NCBI GenBank assembly: GCA_002731295.1
Contig: PCBE01000120.1
Coordinates: 1 to 12,671, forward strand
Direction of reading: 5' to 3'
Source: Acidiferrobacteraceae bacterium
GTDB taxonomy: Bacteria > Pseudomonadota > Gammaproteobacteria > Arenicellales > UBA868
Length of the DNA stretch: 12,671 nucleotides
Positions within the stretch are counted from its first letter, which is position 1. Every line of letters begins with the position of its first letter. The translations under genes and the position numbers were made by a program. Positions 9,105-12,671 of the stretch are shown one piece after another. Under the pieces are notes generated by a model. That model worked only from the letters and a program-made list of their open reading frames with translations. It was not told where the DNA came from and made no database searches.

Positions 9105-9113
9105 TGGTAAAAT
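9105..9113 (+). promoter_or_regulatory. Candidate extended -10 promoter for gyrA
   Basis: TGGTAAAAT reads as an extended -10 element: TGn at 9105-9107 plus TAAAAT at 9108-9113, which matches five of six bases of TATAAT. No good -35 hexamer lies 16-18 bases upstream (CACGAT at 9085-9090 for a 17-base spacer), as is usual for extended -10 promoters. TTGAGG at 9090-9095 is too close, with a 12-base spacer. Transcription would start near 9120, giving a leader of about 110 nt before gyrA. gyrA would then not depend only on read-through from nuo. This is inference from sequence pattern only. Confidence 0.45.
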
Positions 9114-9137
9114 GAACCCCTGATTTTGGTCCCGACT

Positions 9138-9178
9138 GGGGCTCGAATTGTCCTGTAGATTCAACCGTTTTTAGCCCC
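9138..9178 (+). other. Possible long-range stem in the gyrA 5' leader
   Basis: GGGGCT at 9138-9143 is complementary to AGCCCC at 9173-9178, a six-base GC-rich pairing that encloses a 29-base loop containing TTTTT (9168-9172). A competing pairing exists: CCCC at 9117-9120 with the same GGGG. A further small stem, GCCC (9174-9177) with GGGC (9184-9187), competes for the other arm. The leader could thus fold in alternative ways. No known riboswitch family is recognised. Confidence 0.2.
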
Positions 9179-9204
9179 CTAGTGGGCACTCGTAGTACTG
9201 TCAT

Positions 9205-9218
9205 AGGAGCTTCAAGCT
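9205..9218 (+). promoter_or_regulatory. gyrA Shine-Dalgarno with adjacent AGCTTCAAGCT dyad
   Basis: AGGAG at 9205-9209 is the best Shine-Dalgarno before gyrA. It is 14 bases from the in-frame GTG at 9224 and 20 bases from the homology-supported ATG at 9230, both longer than the usual 5-9. An 11-base perfect dyad, AGCTTCAAGCT (9208-9218), overlaps the end of the Shine-Dalgarno; as RNA it could form a 4-pair stem with a UCA loop. A second, minimal match (GAG at 9219-9221) is 8 bases from ATG 9230. Confidence 0.4.
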
Positions 9219-9229
9219 GAGTAGTGCAG

Positions 9230-11794
9230 ATGAATGATATTGCCAAAGAAACCATAGCTTCGAATCTCGAACAGGAGATGCGTCAGTCGTATTTAGACTA
9301 TGCTATGAGTGTCATCGTAGGCCGCGCCCTACCGGATGTTCGTGATGGCCTAAAGCCAGTACACCGGCGAGTTTTGTACGCTATGTCGGAACTGAGTAAC
9401 GACTGGAATAAGGCTTATAAAAAATCAGCGCGCATCGTAGGTGATGTCATTGGCAGGTATCACCCGCATGGCGATACTGCGGTTTACGATACGATTGTTC
9501 GTATGGCCCAGCCATTCTCGCTACGCTATCCCCTTGTAGATGGTCAGGGGAATTTTGGTTCAGTAGATGGGGACTCTCCCGCCGCCATGCGCTACACAGA
9601 GATACGCCTATCCCGCCTTGCGCACGAGTTGCTTGATGATCTCGACAAAGAAACCGTCGACTTTTATCCAAACTACGATGAAACCGAGACGCAACCGGCG
9701 GTACTCCCGGCACGTTTCCCCAATCTTCTAGTAAACGGTTCGTCTGGGATTGCGGTGGGTATGGCGACCAACATACCACCGCATAATCTCTCAGAAACTA
9801 TAGAAGCGTGCTTACTGCTTATTCGTGAACCTGACGCATCGATTGACCAATTAATGGAGATATTCCCCGGACCGGATTTCCCCACAGCTGCCATTATCAA
9901 CGGACATAGTGGTATTAGACAGGCCTATGAGTCTGGGCGGGGCAGGGTCCATATACGCGCCAGAGTAGATATTGAGGAGAAAAATGACAGTCAGCGCTCA
10001 AGTCTTGTAGTGACAGAATTGCCCTACCAGGTAAACAAGGCAAGGCTTCTTGAAAAGATTGCTGAACTGGTGAAAGAAGGCAAGGTCAGTGGCATCAGCG
10101 GTCTTAGAGATGAGTCCGACAAGTCCGGGATGCGAATGGTCATCGAACTCAAGCGTGGTGAGGTGCCGGCTATTGTGCTCAACAATCTGTATCAGCACAC
10201 TCAATTACAGACGGTTTTCGGCATAAACCTGGTTGGTCTTAGTAACAACCTGCCAAAGCTATTTAGTTTAAAGGAGTTGCTAGCCAGCTTCTTGCAACAC
10301 CGCCGCGAGGTTGTTACCCGCCGCACCATATTCAACCTGAGGAAAACAAGAGCCAGAACCCATGCTCTTGAAGGACTGGCGGTAGCCCTGGCTAACATCG
10401 ATCAGGTCATAGAAATGATAAAGGCGGCGCCTGATCCAACCGTTGCAAGGAATCAACTTATTTCAACATTGTGGGATGCTGCGCTTGTTAGCGAACTGAC
10501 CAGTCTCGGTGATTCCAGGATCTCTCGCCCTGAAGATATGGATCCTGAAAAAGGATTGGGGGAAGACGGTTATCAGCTGACACAGGCACAAGCACAATCG
10601 ATTTTAGACCTCAGACTGCACCGTTTAACTGGATTGGAAAAAGAAAAAATAAAATCTGAATATCAAAATAATCTATTAGTTATTCGCGATCTGCTAGATA
10701 TTCTCGAGCAACCCGACCGCTTGGTGGCTGTGGTAGAGAGCGAACTAAAAGAGATTATGGATAATTATGGCGACAATCGGCGCACTGAAATCTTAGCGAC
10801 GCATCTTGATTTGAATGAAGAAGATCTCATCGTTCGCGAAGAGATGGTAGTGACATTATCCGGGGAAGGGTACTCAAAGGCGCAGCCATTGTCTGACTAT
10901 CAAGCGCAGCGTCGGGGAGGCAAAGGCAGAGTTGCAACACGAACCAAGCAGGACGACTTTGTAAAGTCGATGTTTGTTGCAAATTCACACGATACCATTC
11001 TTTGTTTTTCCAACTATGGAAAAGTCTACTGGTTGCGTGTCTATCAATTGCCTCAAGCTGGGCGGCAAGCACGAGGCCGACCCCTTGTTAATCTTCTGCC
11101 TTTGGGGTCACAAGAGCGTATAACTGCCTTCTTGCCAATGGGTCGGGGTAGACAAGAAAAATTCGTATTTATGTCGACGGCCGATGGCATTGTAAAAAAA
11201 TGCAGTCTCGAATCTTTTTCAAGACCCAGACCGTCGGGGTTGCGTGCGATCACGTTGTCGGAGGGAGATGAGCTAGTGAGTGCTGGTATGACACAGGGAA
11301 ACTCTGACTTGCTTTTGTTCAGTTGTTCCGGAAAGTCAATACGCTTCGCAGAGACTGATGTCAGGGTTATGGGTCGAACGGCTCGAGGGGTAAAAGGGAT
11401 AGCGCTAAAACCTGATCAACGCCTGATCTCAATGCTGGTTGTTGACCAAAATGAACTGGATAAAACCGTGTTGACAGCAACCGCTCGTGGTTATGGAAAA
11501 CGTACTGTGGTCAATGCATTTCCACGTAAACGTAGGGGTGGGCAAGGTGTAATTGCAATTCAGAACGGCAGCAGAAACGGATCGCTGATAGGTGCTGTTT
11601 TGACTTCTTCAGAAGATGAGCTGATGTTATTAACGGATGGAGGGCGACTGGTTCGCACCAATGTTGACGGTATATCAGAACTGGGGCGTAATACCCAGGG
11701 GGTTCGATTGATTACACTCGCCGACAGCGAGAATCTGATTAGCTTAGGTCTGGTCGTCGACTCTACAAGAAGTGAACCAGACGTTGAAACCTAG
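9230..11794 (+). CDS. gyrA: DNA gyrase subunit A
   Basis: Complete, 854 residues from ATG 9230. GyrA is the breakage-reunion subunit of the A2B2 type II topoisomerase that introduces negative supercoils using ATP. From this start the protein aligns with E. coli GyrA without offset: MNDIAKE for MSDLARE, catalytic Tyr122 ([10 protein letters not shown]), quinolone-region Thr83 and Asp87 ([10 protein letters not shown]), and the GyrA box QRRGGKG at 560-566. An in-frame GTG at 9224 would add two residues (856) and is better placed for the Shine-Dalgarno, but homology favours the ATG. The winged-helix/tower and coiled-coil region spans about residues 30-525. A complete six-bladed beta-pinwheel follows, including a box-like RKRRGGQG late in the domain. 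The protein stops soon after the last blade ([17 protein letters not shown]), lacking the long acidic tail of the E. coli enzyme. Probably transcribed from its own promoter at about 9105-9113. Confidence 0.98.
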   Translation: MNDIAKETIASNLEQEMRQSYLDYAMSVIVGRALPDVRDGLKPVHRRVLYAMSELSNDWNKAYKKSARIVGDVIGRYHPHGDTAVYDTIVRMAQPFSLRYPLVDGQGNFGSVDGDSPAAMRYTEIRLSRLAHELLDDLDKETVDFYPNYDETETQPAVLPARFPNLLVNGSSGIAVGMATNIPPHNLSETIEACLLLIREPDASIDQLMEIFPGPDFPTAAIINGHSGIRQAYESGRGRVHIRARVDIEEKNDSQRSSLVVTELPYQVNKARLLEKIAELVKEGKVSGISGLRDESDKSGMRMVIELKRGEVPAIVLNNLYQHTQLQTVFGINLVGLSNNLPKLFSLKELLASFLQHRREVVTRRTIFNLRKTRARTHALEGLAVALANIDQVIEMIKAAPDPTVARNQLISTLWDAALVSELTSLGDSRISRPEDMDPEKGLGEDGYQLTQAQAQSILDLRLHRLTGLEKEKIKSEYQNNLLVIRDLLDILEQPDRLVAVVESELKEIMDNYGDNRRTEILATHLDLNEEDLIVREEMVVTLSGEGYSKAQPLSDYQAQRRGGKGRVATRTKQDDFVKSMFVANSHDTILCFSNYGKVYWLRVYQLPQAGRQARGRPLVNLLPLGSQERITAFLPMGRGRQEKFVFMSTADGIVKKCSLESFSRPRPSGLRAITLSEGDELVSAGMTQGNSDLLLFSCSGKSIRFAETDVRVMGRTARGVKGIALKPDQRLISMLVVDQNELDKTVLTATARGYGKRTVVNAFPRKRRGGQGVIAIQNGSRNGSLIGAVLTSSEDELMLLTDGGRLVRTNVDGISELGRNTQGVRLITLADSENLISLGLVVDSTRSEPDVET

Positions 11795-11802
11795 CTATTT
11801 AG

Positions 11803-11823
11803 AGGGAACTGTATTAGTTTTCT
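11803..11823 (+). other. Weak hairpin just after gyrA
   Basis: AGAGGAACT-type sequence at 11803-11810 can pair with AGTTTTCT at 11816-11823 (eight pairs, two of them G-U) around the 5-base loop GTATT. No T run follows the stem, so it is not a standard intrinsic terminator. It could stabilise the gyrA mRNA end or be chance. The rest of the 94-base gyrA-pheA gap has no other clear structure. Confidence 0.15.
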
Positions 11824-11870
11824 ACGGTAGTTTCGGTACAAACGAACGATCTGGATAGGGCGACACCAAA

Positions 11871-11876
11871 CATAAT
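11871..11876 (+). promoter_or_regulatory. Possible -10 element close to pheA
   Basis: CATAAT matches five of six bases of TATAAT and lies 12 bases before the pheA ATG. No convincing -35 is found 16-18 bases upstream (GATCTG at the 17-base spacing) and there is no TGn extension. If used, transcription would begin only about 6 bases before the ATG, giving a nearly leaderless mRNA. Read-through from gyrA is an equally good explanation of pheA expression. Confidence 0.15.
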
Positions 11877-11888
11877 ACTCATAGATCA

Positions 11889-12671
11889 ATGACGGACAGC
11901 AAAGACATTGAAAAGTTGCGGAGCGAGATCGATCAACTCGATGACAATTTGTTGGCGTTGTTAAATGAACGCGCTAGTGCCGCCATCAAGGTAGGGGAGG
12001 AAAAGTCTGGCCAGGATGCTAATGTTGTTTATCGACCAGAGCGGGAAGCACAGATTCTTCAACGCCTTCAGCGTGCGAATAATGGACCGTTAGACCCAGA
12101 AGCGGTTGAACGGTTGTTTCGGGAGATTATCTCTGTTTGTCGGGCTACTGAGGCAAAGCCTTCGATTGCCACACTTGGTCCGATCGGCACTTACTCGGAA
12201 CTTGCGACACGAAAACAGTTTGGCTTTGAAATTGACATAAAGCTGACATCGAGCATTGAAGAGGTATTTCGTTTGGTCGAAGCCGATCACTGCGACTTTG
12301 GTGTGGTCCCTGTTGAGAATTCTGCAGAAGGTGGGATCCACCTCACTCTGGATAGGTTGTTGACGACGCCGCTCAAGATCTGCGGCGAGGTTGATCTAAG
12401 GATTAAGCACTGCCTTATCGGGTCTGCTGGGAATACTTCTCCGACCAAGGTGCTGGCTCATCAACAAGCCTTAGCGCAATGCCGGCAATGGCTGGATGTT
12501 AACCTTCCGTCGATCGAGAGGGTGGCTTGTGCGAGTAACTCAGATGCTGTGCGTCTGGTGCTCGAGACCCCGACCTGCGTAGCGATAGCTGCTGGTGAGG
12601 CCGCAGATGCTTTTGGTTTGCAGATACTTCAAGCAGACATAGAAGACCAACCCGGGAACACCACCCGGTTT
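11889..12671 (+). CDS. pheA: Bifunctional chorismate mutase / prephenate dehydratase (P-protein), 3' end outside window
   Basis: First 261 codons, open at the window end. The P-protein converts chorismate to prephenate and then to phenylpyruvate for phenylalanine synthesis. Residues 1-90 are an AroQ chorismate mutase with Arg11, Arg28, Lys39, Arg52, Glu53 and a Glu at position 88 where E. coli has Gln88. The YRPEREA motif is the Pseudomonas-like form. Residues 92-261 are the prephenate dehydratase domain: TLGPIGTYSE (95-104), FGVVPVENSAEGG (137-149) and the catalytic TRF motif (259-261), the last codons present. The phenylalanine-sensing ACT domain, about 100 residues, should follow beyond the window. 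The ATG at 11889 is the first start after an in-frame TAG at 11856-11858; no ATG, GTG or TTG lies between. No Shine-Dalgarno is visible. Its position after gyrA fits the common gyrA-(serC)-pheA-hisC cluster, here without serC. Confidence 0.96.
   Translation, partial: MTDSKDIEKLRSEIDQLDDNLLALLNERASAAIKVGEEKSGQDANVVYRPEREAQILQRLQRANNGPLDPEAVERLFREIISVCRATEAKPSIATLGPIGTYSELATRKQFGFEIDIKLTSSIEEVFRLVEADHCDFGVVPVENSAEGGIHLTLDRLLTTPLKICGEVDLRIKHCLIGSAGNTSPTKVLAHQQALAQCRQWLDVNLPSIERVACASNSDAVRLVLETPTCVAIAAGEAADAFGLQILQADIEDQPGNTTRF

Noticed and set aside
8995..9229. Small RNA, tRNA or riboswitch in the nuoN-gyrA gap
   Set aside because: No cloverleaf, no recognised riboswitch motif and no strong terminator inside the gap; only short, competing stems.
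1..12671. Mobile element, CRISPR array, phage or defence system
   Set aside because: No repeats of suitable length or spacing, no transposase or integrase, and the + strand is filled with housekeeping genes in conserved order.

Overview
The window looks like an ordinary chromosomal housekeeping segment of a gammaproteobacterium outside the enteric group (a betaproteobacterium is less likely but not excluded). All genes are on the + strand. The basis is the canonical nuo gene order G-H-I-J-K-L-M-N with separate, non-fused subunits, a GyrA that aligns with the E. coli protein residue for residue over at least the first 122 residues and at the GyrA box, and a bifunctional AroQ chorismate mutase-prephenate dehydratase (P-protein). 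Base composition looks balanced and similar throughout, and I see no sign of recent transfer, mobile elements, CRISPR, tRNA or rRNA.

Region 1 (1-8994) is the distal half of a respiratory complex I operon. It holds the 3' two-thirds of nuoG, which is already open at base 1, then complete nuoH, nuoI, nuoJ, nuoK, nuoL, nuoM and nuoN. Gaps run from a 4-base overlap (nuoJ/nuoK) to 24 bases, so a single transcript is expected. Together they encode the quinone site (NuoH), the last two iron-sulfur clusters before quinone (NuoI) and the whole proton-pumping membrane arm (NuoJ, K, L, M, N). Every key charged membrane residue I checked is present.

Region 2 (8995-9229) is a 235-base gap. A weak terminator-like hairpin spans the nuoN stop. 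An extended -10 promoter candidate follows at 9105-9113, then a leader of roughly 110 nt with short inverted repeats, and a Shine-Dalgarno placed unusually far from the gyrA start.

Region 3 (9230-11794) is gyrA, complete and apparently wild type (Thr83, Asp87, Tyr122, intact GyrA box), but lacking the long acidic C-terminal tail of the E. coli protein.

Region 4 (11795-12671) is a 94-base gap followed by the first 261 codons of pheA, cut by the window end before its ACT domain. The gap has no attenuator-type leader peptide. The gyrA-pheA order matches the widespread gyrA-serC-pheA-hisC-tyrA/aroA neighbourhood, except that serC is absent and gyrA directly follows the nuo operon.

I did not find a convincing previously undescribed system. 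The points worth a second look are the nuo/gyrA/pheA junctions and the gyrA and pheA initiation regions.
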